A DNA stretch of 64,000 nucleotides from Halomonas sp. HL-48 (GTDB lineage Bacteria; Pseudomonadota; Gammaproteobacteria; Pseudomonadales; Halomonadaceae). The notes beneath the pieces were generated by a model. It worked only from the letters and a program-made list of their open reading frames with translations, did not search any database and was not told the origin of the DNA. The translations under genes were made by a program, and so were the position numbers. The DNA lies in contig NZ_LJZS01000005.1 in the NCBI RefSeq assembly GCF_001314875.1, positions 124,001-188,000 on the forward strand. Reading direction: 5' to 3'. Shown here piece after piece: positions 53,327 through 62,754 of the stretch. Position 1 is the first letter of the stretch, and each line of letters begins with the position of its first letter.

Positions 53327-54367
53327 ATGCATATTTTTCATTCGGACAAGACCCGGCTGCGCCAGGCGCGCACCGAGCTGCACGACGGCGTGCTGGTTGC
53401 GCCTTTTGAATGCCCTGAACGGGTGGATCTGGTGTTGAAGCAGCTTCAAAAGGCGGCCGTGGGTGAGTTTCACGAGCCGCGTGCCTATGGCCTGGAGCCG
53501 GTGCTGGCCGTGCACGATGCGGGCTACGTCAACTTTCTGGCGGACTGCTGGCATGAATGGGTGGCGGCCGGCCACGAAGGCGAAGCGATTCCCAATATCT
53601 GGCCTGCCCGCACGATGCGCAGTGACCGGCTTCCCCAGGCGATAAGTGCCCGGCTGGGCTATTACGCCCTGGCGGCGGAAACCTCGATCACCGAGGGGAC
53701 CTTTGAAGCGGCCATGGCCAGTAAAGACATTGCCCTGGCCGCCGTCGAGCATACCCTTGCCAGCGGCGAGCCGAGCTTTGGGCTTTGCCGGCCACCCGGT
53801 CACCATGCCGCCTTTGATCAGTTTGGCGGCTACTGCTTTTTCAATAATGCCGGCGTCGCGGCCCAGTGGGCATTGAGCCAGGGCAAGCGCCGCGTGGCGA
53901 TTCTGGACGTCGATTTTCACCACGGAAACGGCACCCAGCAGCTGTTTTATGAGCGCGACGACGTCCTGTTCATCTCGCTGCACGGCGACCCGGATGTGAC
54001 CTTCCCGTACTACCTTGGCTATGCGGACGAAACGGGCCAGGGCAGGGGAGAGGGCTTCAACGTCAACTATCCACTGCCGCCGGGCACCCGCGTGGACACC
54101 TGGATGGCCACGCTGGATGACGCCCTGGCGACGATCAAGCGCACCGAGTGCGATATGCTGATCGTCTCGCTGGGGGTGGACATCTTCGAGGGCGACCCGA
54201 TCAGCGCCTTTACCTTCACAAGCGACGATTTTACGCTGCTTGGGGAGCGGCTTGCCACGGCTGGCCTGCCCACGGTGCTGCTCATGGAGGGCGGCTATGC
54301 AGTGGACGACATTGGTGTCAATGTGGTCAATGTGCTACAAGGCTTTAAGCAGGGTATAAGTGTATAA
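53327..54367 (+). CDS. Histone deacetylase family protein (acetylpolyamine amidohydrolase type)
   Basis: This 346-residue zinc hydrolase belongs to the arginase/deacetylase fold. Visible active-site segments are CRPPGHHAAFDQFGGYCFFN (proton-shuttle His pair), ILDVDFHHGNGTQQ (zinc Asp and His), and SLGVDIFEGDPISAF (zinc Asp). The HSDKTRLRQARTELHDG start fits acetylpolyamine amidohydrolases, which remove acetyl groups from polyamines. CAGGAGG lies before the ATG at 53327. Confidence 0.88.
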   Translation: MHIFHSDKTRLRQARTELHDGVLVAPFECPERVDLVLKQLQKAAVGEFHEPRAYGLEPVLAVHDAGYVNFLADCWHEWVAAGHEGEAIPNIWPARTMRSDRLPQAISARLGYYALAAETSITEGTFEAAMASKDIALAAVEHTLASGEPSFGLCRPPGHHAAFDQFGGYCFFNNAGVAAQWALSQGKRRVAILDVDFHHGNGTQQLFYERDDVLFISLHGDPDVTFPYYLGYADETGQGRGEGFNVNYPLPPGTRVDTWMATLDDALATIKRTECDMLIVSLGVDIFEGDPISAFTFTSDDFTLLGERLATAGLPTVLLMEGGYAVDDIGVNVVNVLQGFKQGISV

Positions 54368-54452
54368 GGGTATAAGTTAACGCGCAGGCAGATGACAGCC
54401 GAAGCCAATTCGGGCAGGCTAGTGGCCTTTCAACAGGGCGGGGAGTAATCGC

Positions 54453-54791
54453 GTGGCCGTTTACGGCGGTATTCAAGCACATGAATTGGAGCGTTGGCTC
54501 AATGCCTTGACCAACGCCGCCTATGACCGACGCTGCCCGCTTTCCAAAGTGCACGGCGGCAACGCCCGTGCGCGAACGGCTCGTCAGGATCTGCTGCATA
54601 TCTCCGATGCGTTTCGCAGCGGCAAGCAAAGCCGCGAGGACAATGCCTTGGCGCTTGGCCGCTGGTGCGAAAGCTACCTGACGGAGGCGGAATGGTACAT
54701 CCTGGCGGGCGCACGCCAAAAAGCGGAGATGGCGGAGAGCACCCCGGAAAGCCTATCGGTGGAGGCGCTGCGCCAGCACCGCGTTGGCTAG
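54453..54791 (+). CDS. Hypothetical protein
   Basis: This 112-residue protein starts at GTG (preceded by GGGGAG) and reads AVYGGIQAHELERWLNALTN, later ALALGRWCESYLTEAEWYIL. It is helical and soluble by appearance, with no motif I recognise. It lies between the deacetylase-family gene and the FAN1-like nuclease on the same strand. An ORF of this length with a good ribosome site is probably real. Confidence 0.55.
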   Translation: MAVYGGIQAHELERWLNALTNAAYDRRCPLSKVHGGNARARTARQDLLHISDAFRSGKQSREDNALALGRWCESYLTEAEWYILAGARQKAEMAESTPESLSVEALRQHRVG

Positions 54792-54843
54792 CAAGCCCAT
54801 CAGACGGTGGGCGAGACTGTCTGTACGCTGATATAATGGATAA

Positions 54844-56535
54844 ATGCACAGTGCTTTCGCAACCCCGACCGCTTCCCTCGACGACCCGCTCTACTACCTG
54901 ACGAACTTTCGCTTCGTGCTGGCCTGGGTGGGGCAGCGCCATGCCGACCTGCTGTCTGCCGACGAGGGTAATTTCCTTGACCAGTTCGCACGCCTGCCCC
55001 AGGCCTCCCAGGCTCTGCTGGTGCGCATGGTGATGCGCAAGGGCGAACTGTTTCGGCTCGGCAAATTAAGCTATGCCGAAGTGGGCGATAGCGCTTCTGC
55101 CATGGCGCCCCTGGTGGCGCTCGGCTGGGTCGATGGTGATCCCGTGCTGGGCCTCGACGAGCTGTTCAACCAGCTGCGTCTCGCCGAGCTACGCCAGGCG
55201 TTGGCTGAGGAGATTCGTGCTGCCGGGCTGAGTGCCTCCAGCGCCAAAACCGTGCTCTATGCGACGCTTTCAAGCCAGGCCCATGACGCCAAGCGGCTTT
55301 GCTGGTGGTGGCCCGAAGCCGCCGATCCGGTGGTCCGCCTCACCGTCATGGATATCTGCGACCGGCTGCGGCTAATGTTCTTTGGCAACCTGCGTCAGGA
55401 CTGGGCCGAGTTCGTGCTCACCGAGCTTGGTCTTCAGCGGTTTGAAGTGGTGCCTTTCACGCCGCATTCGCGTGCCTTTCACACGCGTCAGGAAGTCGAT
55501 ACCTATCTAACGCTCCATCGCCTGCGCCAACGGCTCGATGAGGGCGAACTTCCTGCCGGTCTTTATCCTGAAGTGCCGCCACCGTCGGATAACCGCTGGC
55601 TGGACACGCGGCGTGCGCGGCTGTTGCTGCAGCTTGGCCGCGAGGCAGAACGCGGCGGAGAGGCGGCGCTAGCGCTGACGCTATATAGCGAGTCAGGCAG
55701 TAGCGAAGCGCGCATCCGGCAATTGCGACTGATGGAGCGGCTGGGAGAATACCCAGCGGCCTTTGAGCTGGCGACCCAGGCGCTTAATAGCAGTCCCAAC
55801 GAAACCGAACGCCAGGCGCTGGCGCGGATTCTGCCCCGCTTGCGGCGGCGGCTTAAATTGCCTGCTGAGCCGAGCGACCAAGAACCCGCCCATGAGCGGT
55901 GGGATTTGTCATTGCCCGGGCCGCAGTGGGTCGAGCGCGCCGTGGTCGAGGCACTCAGCGAGTCTGAAACGCCGGTCTACTACGTGGAAAACGCGCTGAT
56001 GACTGGGCTGTTTGGCCTGCTCTGCTGGCCGGCGATTTTCGCCCCGCTGCCAGGGGCCTTCTTCCATCCTTTCCACAACGGCCCGGCGGACTTGTATCGC
56101 GACGATTTTGTGGCCCGGCGGCGCGATGCCTTCGACGCCTGCCTGGCGCAGCTGGACGACGGCAGCTACCGCGAAGCGATTCGGGCGACCTGGCGGGAGA
56201 AACAGGGGCTGGCCTCCCCCTTTGTGCACTGGCTAATTGTCGATGAGCCGCTGGTTGAGCTGGCGCTCGAGTGTATCCCTGCTGAGCATTTGCGGGCCTG
56301 TTTCGAGCGCTTGCTGGGTGACCTGAAAGCTAACCGGGCCGGGCTGCCGGATTTGATTCAGTTTATGCCCGACGCACCTGCGGGTGAGCCGCGCTACCGG
56401 ATGATCGAAGTCAAAGGTCCCGGCGACCGACTGCAGGATAACCAGCGCCGCTGGCTCAGGTTCTTTCATCGTCATGAGATGCCTGTCGCGGTGTGTTACG
56501 TACGCTGGGCGGATAGCGCCGAGCCAACGCCATGA
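54844..56535 (+). CDS. FAN1-like VRR-NUC domain nuclease
   Basis: This 563-residue protein has the length and layout of bacterial FAN1: an N-terminal helical region with DDPLYYLTNFRFVLAW, a middle helical repeat part (VNTYLTLHRLRQRL-like, about 220-330) and a C-terminal VRR-NUC domain. The nuclease motifs are LPDLIQFMP (catalytic Asp) and MIEVKGPGDRLQDNQRRWL (catalytic E-x-K). FAN1 proteins cut branched DNA and help repair interstrand crosslinks. Its stop overlaps the helicase start by ATGA, implying joint action. Confidence 0.88.
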   Translation: MHSAFATPTASLDDPLYYLTNFRFVLAWVGQRHADLLSADEGNFLDQFARLPQASQALLVRMVMRKGELFRLGKLSYAEVGDSASAMAPLVALGWVDGDPVLGLDELFNQLRLAELRQALAEEIRAAGLSASSAKTVLYATLSSQAHDAKRLCWWWPEAADPVVRLTVMDICDRLRLMFFGNLRQDWAEFVLTELGLQRFEVVPFTPHSRAFHTRQEVDTYLTLHRLRQRLDEGELPAGLYPEVPPPSDNRWLDTRRARLLLQLGREAERGGEAALALTLYSESGSSEARIRQLRLMERLGEYPAAFELATQALNSSPNETERQALARILPRLRRRLKLPAEPSDQEPAHERWDLSLPGPQWVERAVVEALSESETPVYYVENALMTGLFGLLCWPAIFAPLPGAFFHPFHNGPADLYRDDFVARRRDAFDACLAQLDDGSYREAIRATWREKQGLASPFVHWLIVDEPLVELALECIPAEHLRACFERLLGDLKANRAGLPDLIQFMPDAPAGEPRYRMIEVKGPGDRLQDNQRRWLRFFHRHEMPVAVCYVRWADSAEPTP

Positions 56536-58832
56536 GCGCGACCTATCGCGTGGCCGTGCGGGCGCTGTGTGACTTCACCGCCCGTGAAGGCGACCTCGAT
56601 CACCGCTTTACCCCGGCGCCCAGTGCCCAGGAAGGCATACAGGGGCATACGCTGGTGGCCAGCCGCCGCGGGGCAGACTATATCGCCGAACTGCCGCTGT
56701 CGGGCATCTTTGAGGGGCTGACGGTGACCGGCCGCGCCGATGGCTTTGACCCGGTCGCCAACCGCCTGGAAGAGGTCAAAACCCACCGCGGCAGCCTGGA
56801 GCGCATGGCCGATAACCAGCGCGCGCTGCATTGGGCGCAGGTAAAGGTATACGGCGCGCTGCTCTGCAAAGAGCGCGGCCTGGCGCACATCACCTTGACG
56901 CTGGTGTACCTGGAGATAGCCAGCGGCAAGGAGACCTTGCTCAGCCAGGAAGTCAGCGCCGAGGAGTTGGAGGGTTTTTTTACCGACCAGTGCCAGCGCT
57001 TTCTCGCCTGGGCGGAGCAGGAGGCCGAGCATCGCCTGCACCGCGATCGCGCCTTACACTCTCTGTGTTTTCCCCACGCCGCGTTTCGCAGCGGCCAGCG
57101 CGAACTCGCCGAAGACGTTTATAAAGCCACCAGCACCGGACGCTGCCTGCTCGCTCAGGCCCCCACCGGGATTGGCAAAACGTTGGGCACGCTGTTTCCC
57201 ATGCTTTCAGCCATGCCGCGGCAACGGCTTGATCGGCTCGCTTTTCTGACCATGAAAACCCCCGGTCGCCGGTTGGCGCTGGATGCCCTAGCGACGCTGC
57301 GTACCCCTCATGGCGGTGATGAGGCGTTGCCGCTTCGCGTGTTGGAACTGGTAGCGCGGGAGAAGGCCTGCGAATACCCTGATCGCGCCTGTCATGGCGA
57401 GTCCTGCCCGTTGGCGGCGGGCTTCTACGACCGCCTGCCTGGGGCCCGCCAAGCCGCGGTGGCGCAGCAGTGGCTGGATCGCGACGCGCTGCGCGACGTA
57501 GCGCTGGCTCATGACGTGTGCCCGTATTACCTGGGCCAGGAGCTGGCGCGATGGGCAGACGTGATCGTCGGCGACGTCAATCACTGGTTCGACAGTCACG
57601 CGCTGTTGCACGGCTTGGCCCAGGCGAATGATTGGCGAACGGGCGTGCTGGTTGACGAAGCCCATAACCTGGTAGAGCGCGCCCGGGGCATGTACAGCGC
57701 CGAACTCGACCAGCGGCGCTTGAGCCGACTGCGGCGTGCTGCGCCTAAAGCGCTCTCCCGGCCACTGGGGCGCTTGGCCCGCCAGTGGCAGGCGGTGTTC
57801 AAAGACGCCAGTGTGGAAGACGTCGGTGAACCGGGTAAACCCGTCTATCGGCTGCTGACGATGCTACCCGATAAGCTGGTGGCTGCCGCTCAGCAAGTGG
57901 GCGCTGCGATTACCGACCATCTGGGTGAGCACCCCGAGGATGCGACGCTTGAGCTCCAGGAACTGCTGTTCGAGTCGCTGGCGTTCTGCCGCTTAGCGGA
58001 GCGCTTTGGGGATCACTCACTATGTGACCTTACCCGTCATGGCCGTGGGCGGGCGGTGCTGGGGCTTCGCAATCTGATCCCCGCTGACTTCCTGGCCCCA
58101 CGGTTCAACACTGCCCACTCGGTGGTGCTGTTTTCCGCCACGCTCTCACCCGCTCACTACTATCGAGACCTGCTGGGGTTGCCGGATAATACGGTGTGGC
58201 AGGAAGTAGCGTCACCCTTTGCTGCGCACCAGCTTGAAGTACGCGTACGCAGCGATATTTCAACGCGTTTTCGTGACCGGGAAGCGTCCGTTGAGCCGAT
58301 GGTGGCGGCCATGGCGCAGCAGTATCAGCGCAAGCCCGGCCACTATTTAGCCTTCTTCAGCAGCTTTGCCTACTTGCAGGCAGTGCTCGCACGCTTTCGT
58401 GAAGCGCACCCGGAAGTGCCCGTCTTCAGCCAAACCCGCGGGATGCCGGAAGCCCAGCGCGAGGCATTTCTGGCGCGTTTTACGCCCGGCGGCACAGGCA
58501 TCGGTTTCGCAGTGCTGGGCGGTGCCTTCGCCGAAGGCATCGACCTGCCCGGCGACCGGCTGATCGGCGCCTTTGTCGCCACCCTGGGCCTGCCGCCGTT
58601 TAACGACTTCAACGAAGCGCTCAAGGCACGGCTCACCGCGCGGTTCGGTCAGGGTTACGACTATACCTACCGCATTCCCGGCATGATTAAAGTCGTTCAG
58701 GCCGCCGGGCGGGTGATTCGCAGTCCAGACGACGAGGGCGTTGTGGTATTAATGGATGATCGTTTTGCCCAGACCAGCGTGCGCGCGCTGCTGCCAAGCT
58801 GGTGGCAGTTGGGCAGTCATTCCTCTCGCTAA
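56532..58832 (+). CDS. Iron-sulfur XPD/DinG-type DNA helicase
   Basis: This 766-residue SF2 helicase has an N-terminal nuclease-like region (GRADGFDPVANRLEEVKTHR, a PD-(D/E)XK pattern at about 76-95), Walker A APTGIGKT near 213-220, four cysteines in the CEYPDRACHGESC...HDVC stretch that should hold a 4Fe-4S cluster, DEAH box VDEAHN, and motif VI VQAAGRVIR. It probably unwinds damaged or branched DNA 5' to 3'. Coupling to the FAN1-like gene suggests a two-protein crosslink or branch-repair unit. Confidence 0.9.
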   Translation: MSATYRVAVRALCDFTAREGDLDHRFTPAPSAQEGIQGHTLVASRRGADYIAELPLSGIFEGLTVTGRADGFDPVANRLEEVKTHRGSLERMADNQRALHWAQVKVYGALLCKERGLAHITLTLVYLEIASGKETLLSQEVSAEELEGFFTDQCQRFLAWAEQEAEHRLHRDRALHSLCFPHAAFRSGQRELAEDVYKATSTGRCLLAQAPTGIGKTLGTLFPMLSAMPRQRLDRLAFLTMKTPGRRLALDALATLRTPHGGDEALPLRVLELVAREKACEYPDRACHGESCPLAAGFYDRLPGARQAAVAQQWLDRDALRDVALAHDVCPYYLGQELARWADVIVGDVNHWFDSHALLHGLAQANDWRTGVLVDEAHNLVERARGMYSAELDQRRLSRLRRAAPKALSRPLGRLARQWQAVFKDASVEDVGEPGKPVYRLLTMLPDKLVAAAQQVGAAITDHLGEHPEDATLELQELLFESLAFCRLAERFGDHSLCDLTRHGRGRAVLGLRNLIPADFLAPRFNTAHSVVLFSATLSPAHYYRDLLGLPDNTVWQEVASPFAAHQLEVRVRSDISTRFRDREASVEPMVAAMAQQYQRKPGHYLAFFSSFAYLQAVLARFREAHPEVPVFSQTRGMPEAQREAFLARFTPGGTGIGFAVLGGAFAEGIDLPGDRLIGAFVATLGLPPFNDFNEALKARLTARFGQGYDYTYRIPGMIKVVQAAGRVIRSPDDEGVVVLMDDRFAQTSVRALLPSWWQLGSHSSR

Positions 58833-58848
58833 GGGACTTGCACGACCC

Positions 58849-59631
58849 ATGATGGATCTACTCTGGTACCAGTATGCGCTGATCGGGCTGATTTTCGCCT
58901 GGAGCGGTTTCGTGCGCACCAGCCTGGGCTTTGGCGGCGCCGTGCTGGCGCTGCCTTTCCTGCTTCTGGTGGTCAACGAGCCGCTGGTGTTTTTGCCGAT
59001 CATTGCCATTCACCTGCTGATTTTTTCCAGCTGGATCGCCTGGCGCGGGCATCGCCAGGTGCAGCAAGCGGGGGCGGGCACCACATCGCCGGATAGCAAT
59101 ATCGACTGGGGCTATCTGTCCAACGCCCTGAAGATCATGATCATTCCCAAGCTGATAGGGGTGGTGGGGCTGTTAACGCTACCCGCCCAGGTGATGACCA
59201 GCATCATTTTCGGCATCGTTATCATCTATGCCATCGGCTATGTGCTCAACAAGCCGTTCAAGAGCAATAACAAGTATCTGGATTATGTGCTGCTGGCGCT
59301 CGGCGGCTATGTCAGCGGGACGTCCCTGATCGGCGCGCCGCTGATCGTGGCGGTGTTCGCCACCCACGTGGCCAAGGAGCAGCTGCGCGACACCCTGTTT
59401 GTGCTGTGGTTTATCCTGGTGGTGATCAAGATGATCTCGTTCCTGATCGCGGGCGTGGACCTTCAGCTCATCCACCAGCTGTGGCTATTACCCTGCGCCT
59501 TTATTGGCCATTTGGCAGGCGAGAAGGCCCACCGCTATATGCTCAAAGCGGATACTGGGTTGTTCTTCCGGGTGCTGGGCGCGGTGCTGATCGTGGTCAG
59601 CGTGGTGGGGTTGGTTCATCCACCCGCATGA
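58849..59631 (+). CDS. TauE/SafE (TSUP) family permease
   Basis: This 260-residue membrane protein has about eight hydrophobic helices and the TSUP half-repeats (GFVRTSLGFGGAVLALPFLL and GGYVSGTSLIGAPLIVAVFA). Family members move sulfonates, sulfite, sulfoacetate or other organic anions. Two adjacent ATGs (58849, 58852) are possible starts after AAGGGA. It begins 17 bases after the helicase stop and overlaps the convergent phosphopantetheinyl transferase by 35 bases. The substrate is unknown. Confidence 0.86.
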   Translation: MMDLLWYQYALIGLIFAWSGFVRTSLGFGGAVLALPFLLLVVNEPLVFLPIIAIHLLIFSSWIAWRGHRQVQQAGAGTTSPDSNIDWGYLSNALKIMIIPKLIGVVGLLTLPAQVMTSIIFGIVIIYAIGYVLNKPFKSNNKYLDYVLLALGGYVSGTSLIGAPLIVAVFATHVAKEQLRDTLFVLWFILVVIKMISFLIAGVDLQLIHQLWLLPCAFIGHLAGEKAHRYMLKADTGLFFRVLGAVLIVVSVVGLVHPPA

Positions 59632-60265
59632 CTGCAGGCGAGCTTATGTCTATTGAGCATAAGGGGCCAGCGGTTTTTCTAAGGGGTAGGCTGGGTAAAC
59701 AGCGAATATCAAGCGAGCGGCATTGGCAGCAGATACTCAGGGTCCAGCCTGCCTGCTGCCACTGCCAGGCGTGGGCATCTCCACCGGGAAGCAGCCGGGA
59801 AAGGCGTGTCTCAAGCACATGGCCGTGCGTTGAGCCGGAGAGGCTATCGAGCTTGAATAGCGCCTCATGGAGCGTCCAGGCTTGATAGAAAGCGGCCAAC
59901 GGGGCAGCTGACCTCCGTATGGCATGGCGCACATCGGTTTCCGGCAGGAGCTCGACCAGCTCGCCGACTCGCCCCTGATGCCTGGCGCGAGCATGCTCGA
60001 TATCGATGCCCACGGGTACCGTGGCGAGCCCCGCGATAACGCGAAGGTCGCGATGTGCCAGGCAGGCTTTCCATGGGCTTGGCAGGGCAGGGTGTTGAGG
60101 AGCGCCTTTACCTCTGGGTGACCATTCCCCCACTGGGCAGTGGAAGCCGCGCGCCGCGGCGAGCTGAGATAGCAGCTCCCTTCCCAGCTGTGACACACAA
60201 GCCCCGCTGCTACCAGCGGGCGCTTGTGCCAAGAGCATGTCGAGGCGAGCGTTTATTGAAGGCAC
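59597..60265 (-). CDS. 4'-Phosphopantetheinyl transferase
   Basis: This protein of about 222 residues is an Sfp-type transferase that loads the pantetheine arm onto acyl carrier proteins. It shows VPVGIDIEHARAR (magnesium-binding Asp and Glu) and YQAWTLHEALFKLD, where the usual W-T-x-K-E-A has His in place of Lys; the catalytic Glu is kept. The start is uncertain: GTG at 60265 lies 13 bases after the KS stop, while an ATG lies at 60238. As the last gene of the aryl-polyene-type cluster it probably activates that pathway's carrier proteins. Confidence 0.78.
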   Translation of the reverse strand: MPSINARLDMLLAQAPAGSSGACVSQLGRELLSQLAAARGFHCPVGEWSPRGKGAPQHPALPSPWKACLAHRDLRVIAGLATVPVGIDIEHARARHQGRVGELVELLPETDVRHAIRRSAAPLAAFYQAWTLHEALFKLDSLSGSTHGHVLETRLSRLLPGGDAHAWQWQQAGWTLSICCQCRSLDIRCLPSLPLRKTAGPLCSIDISSPAVMRVDEPTPPR

Positions 60266-60278
60266 TGAAACAGTGCCA

Positions 60279-61538
60279 TTAAGGCCAGCGGCGGAATATC
60301 AACGAGGTGTTGATACCGCCGAAGGCGAAATTATTGCTCATCACGTAGTCGCAATCGATGCGCCGGCCTTCGCCGCGCAGGTAGTCCAGGTCGGCGCACC
60401 GAGCATCGGGCTGCTCAAGGTTGGCGGTGGCGTGAAACCAGCCATCGCGCATCATCTCGATGGCGACCCAGGCCTCGAGCGCACCGCAGGCGCCCAGCGT
60501 ATGGCCGGTAAAGCTCTTGAAGGCACTGATGGGTCGCTGCGACCCAAACACCGCATGGGTGGCATGGCTTTCGGCGATATCGCCGCGGTCGGTAGCGGTA
60601 CCGTGGGCACTGACGTAGCCAATCTGCTCTGGCTGCAGTCCCGCGTCATCGAGTGCCTGGCGAATGACCCGTTCCATCATGCCGGCGTCGGGCTGAGTGA
60701 CATGGCGGCCATCGCTGTTGGTGCCAAAGCCCACCAGTTCGGCGTAAATGTTAGCGCCCCGCGCCTGCGCGTGCTCGAGTTCTTCAAGAATCAGCGTGCC
60801 GGCCCCTTCGCCGATCACCAGGCCGTCGCGCTCGGCGTCGAAAGGACGCGGCGACGTGTGGGGCGCCTCATTGCGCGTACTGGTGGCAAATAGCGTGTCG
60901 AAGACCGCCGCTTCCGAGGCCGAAAGTTCCTCACACCCGCCGGCGATCATCGCCGTCTGGCGGCCGAAGCGTATGGCTTCATAGGCGTAGCCGATACCCT
61001 GGCTGCCCGAGGTGCAGGCGCTCGAGGTGGTATGGATGCGTCCGCGCACGCCGAGAAACACGCCGATATTCACCGGTGCGGTATGCGCCATCATGCGGAT
61101 ATAGGAATTGGCATTGAGGCCATCGGTCGATTTGTTGATCAACATGTTGCCGAAGTCAGCCACGGCGTCGGGCTCACCTGCCGAGGCGCCATAGGCAATC
61201 CCCATCTGGCCACTACCCAACAGCGGCGAGTCGAGCAGCCCGGCATCCTCGAGAGCCAGCTCGCTGGCACGGGTCGCCATCTGGGCGCCTCGTCCCATGC
61301 TGCGCAGTGCGCGACGATGGTAGTGTTCGGGGAGCGTAAAGTCGTCGACCGGCGCACCGAGCCGGGTGTTGAGGCCTTCGTAGCTTTCCCAATCATCCAT
61401 ATGGCGGATACCGGTTTGCAGCCGCTCCAGGCGTGCCTTGATGCTGGGCCAATCATTGCCGATCGGTGAGAAGCCCGCCATGCCGGTGACCACCACCCGG
61501 TGACCGAGCCCGACCTTGCGTAGTGCGTCATTGACCAT
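60279..61538 (-). CDS. Beta-ketoacyl-ACP synthase (FabF-like, ApeR-type)
   Basis: This 419-residue condensing enzyme has the full Cys-His-His triad: TSSACTSGSQG, SAHGTATDRGD and TGHTLGACGAL, with the NNFAFGGINTS glycine-rich end. It elongates acyl-ACP chains. The start at the ATG at 61538 shares one base with the ketoreductase stop (TGATG). In aryl polyene clusters the order KS-dehydratase-ketoreductase-KS (apeO-P-Q-R) is typical and this gene fits the last position. Confidence 0.88.
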   Translation of the reverse strand: MVNDALRKVGLGHRVVVTGMAGFSPIGNDWPSIKARLERLQTGIRHMDDWESYEGLNTRLGAPVDDFTLPEHYHRRALRSMGRGAQMATRASELALEDAGLLDSPLLGSGQMGIAYGASAGEPDAVADFGNMLINKSTDGLNANSYIRMMAHTAPVNIGVFLGVRGRIHTTSSACTSGSQGIGYAYEAIRFGRQTAMIAGGCEELSASEAAVFDTLFATSTRNEAPHTSPRPFDAERDGLVIGEGAGTLILEELEHAQARGANIYAELVGFGTNSDGRHVTQPDAGMMERVIRQALDDAGLQPEQIGYVSAHGTATDRGDIAESHATHAVFGSQRPISAFKSFTGHTLGACGALEAWVAIEMMRDGWFHATANLEQPDARCADLDYLRGEGRRIDCDYVMSNNFAFGGINTSLIFRRWP

Positions 61539-62263
61539 CAGCACATCCCTCCGTTTACTGCGAACACCTGACGGGTGATGTAGCTCGCATCCGGCGAGCA
61601 CAGAAAGCCCACCGTGGCAGCGACTTCCTCACTGGTGCCGGTCCGGTTCATGGGAATCAGCTTGAGCGCTTCTTCGGTCATCAGCTCATCGGTCATGTCG
61701 GTGTCGATCAGCCCCGGGGCGACGCAGTTGACCGTGATGCGCCGTTTGGCCAGCTCGACGGCTAGCGCCTTCGTCGCGCCGATCAGCCCCGCCTTGGACG
61801 CGCTGTAGTTGACCTGGCCGCGATTGCCGACCATGCCCGAGACAGACGACATCACGACGATGCGGCCTGGCGCCCGCCGGCGAACCATGGGCATCACCAC
61901 GGGCTTGATCACGTTGTAGAAGCCATCGAGATTGGTGTGGATCACGCTATCCCAGTCGTCGTCGGAGAGCGCCGGGAAGGCGCCATCGGCGGTAATGCCC
62001 GCGTTGCAGACCGCTCCGTAATAGGCACCATGCGCCTCGATATCGGCTTCTAAGGCGTGGCGTGCCGCTTCGCGGTCGGCGACATCAAAACACAGTACGC
62101 GAGCACTGCGTCCGAGCGCACGTATGTCCTCGGCGACCGCGTCGGCGTCGGCTTGGCGACGACGGCAGTGCAGCACGATATCGAAGCCATCCCGCGCTAG
62201 GCGCAGGGCAATGGCGCGGCCGATACCGCGGCTCGAACCGGTAACCAGAATGGTGTCCGTCAT
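61538..62263 (-). CDS. 3-Oxoacyl-ACP reductase (FabG-like, ApeQ-type)
   Basis: This 241-residue NADPH-dependent SDR reduces beta-ketoacyl-ACP. Motifs are TGSSRGIGRA (cofactor), CNAGITADGAF, SSVSGM and the catalytic YSASKAG. RRRQADADA after strand 2 suits NADP(H). It overlaps the dehydratase gene by four bases and the following KS by one, so the four genes are tightly coupled and dedicated to one pathway separate from housekeeping fatty-acid synthesis. Confidence 0.9.
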   Translation of the reverse strand: MTDTILVTGSSRGIGRAIALRLARDGFDIVLHCRRRQADADAVAEDIRALGRSARVLCFDVADREAARHALEADIEAHGAYYGAVCNAGITADGAFPALSDDDWDSVIHTNLDGFYNVIKPVVMPMVRRRAPGRIVVMSSVSGMVGNRGQVNYSASKAGLIGATKALAVELAKRRITVNCVAPGLIDTDMTDELMTEEALKLIPMNRTGTSEEVAATVGFLCSPDASYITRQVFAVNGGMC

Positions 62264-62754
62264 GTAGAAGTCCCTTTTTGACTATCTTCCAGCGCCTGAG
62301 GCGTTTCGGGCTGAAAGACGTTGAGTGTGGCACTGGCGATAGGCTGGTTATCGCTATCGCGCAAACAGCCATTAAAGGCGCCCAGACCATTGTCGGCGCG
62401 AAAATTGAGTTCGACCTCAACGCGTATCGGCTGGCCGAAGCCGAACGAAGGCTGCTGGCACTGATAGTGTCGAGTGCCGAGCAGAAAACCGATTTGCGGC
62501 GCGTCGCCACCCGTGACCGCCTGGACGCCTGCCCAGGCGGCTATAGCCTGCGCGAGCCACTCAAGTCCGACCCAGCCGGGGATGCCATCAGCGGTGGCAA
62601 ACAGGTCATCGCGGCGGGGCGTCACGCTGGCATGCAGGTATTCATCGCCAACCGCGACTAGCGTATCAAGCAGGCACATGCCGTGGCGGTGTGGCACGTA
62701 AGGGGCGATGTCGCAGGGTAGATCAAGCCCGTGAGAGGCGGGAAACTCAGTCAT
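62260..62754 (-). CDS. 3-Hydroxyacyl-ACP dehydratase (ApeP-type hotdog)
   Basis: This 164-residue hotdog-fold protein has YVPHRHGMCLLDTLVAVGDE at about 21-40 with the catalytic histidine, and GIPGWVGLEWLAQAIAAWAG, the ApeP-like central helix. The dehydration it performs would leave double bonds in the chain, consistent with a polyene product. The ATG at 62754 overlaps the upstream KS stop; the longer frame to 62913 lies inside that gene and is rejected. Confidence 0.82.
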   Translation of the reverse strand: MTEFPASHGLDLPCDIAPYVPHRHGMCLLDTLVAVGDEYLHASVTPRRDDLFATADGIPGWVGLEWLAQAIAAWAGVQAVTGGDAPQIGFLLGTRHYQCQQPSFGFGQPIRVEVELNFRADNGLGAFNGCLRDSDNQPIASATLNVFQPETPQALEDSQKGTST

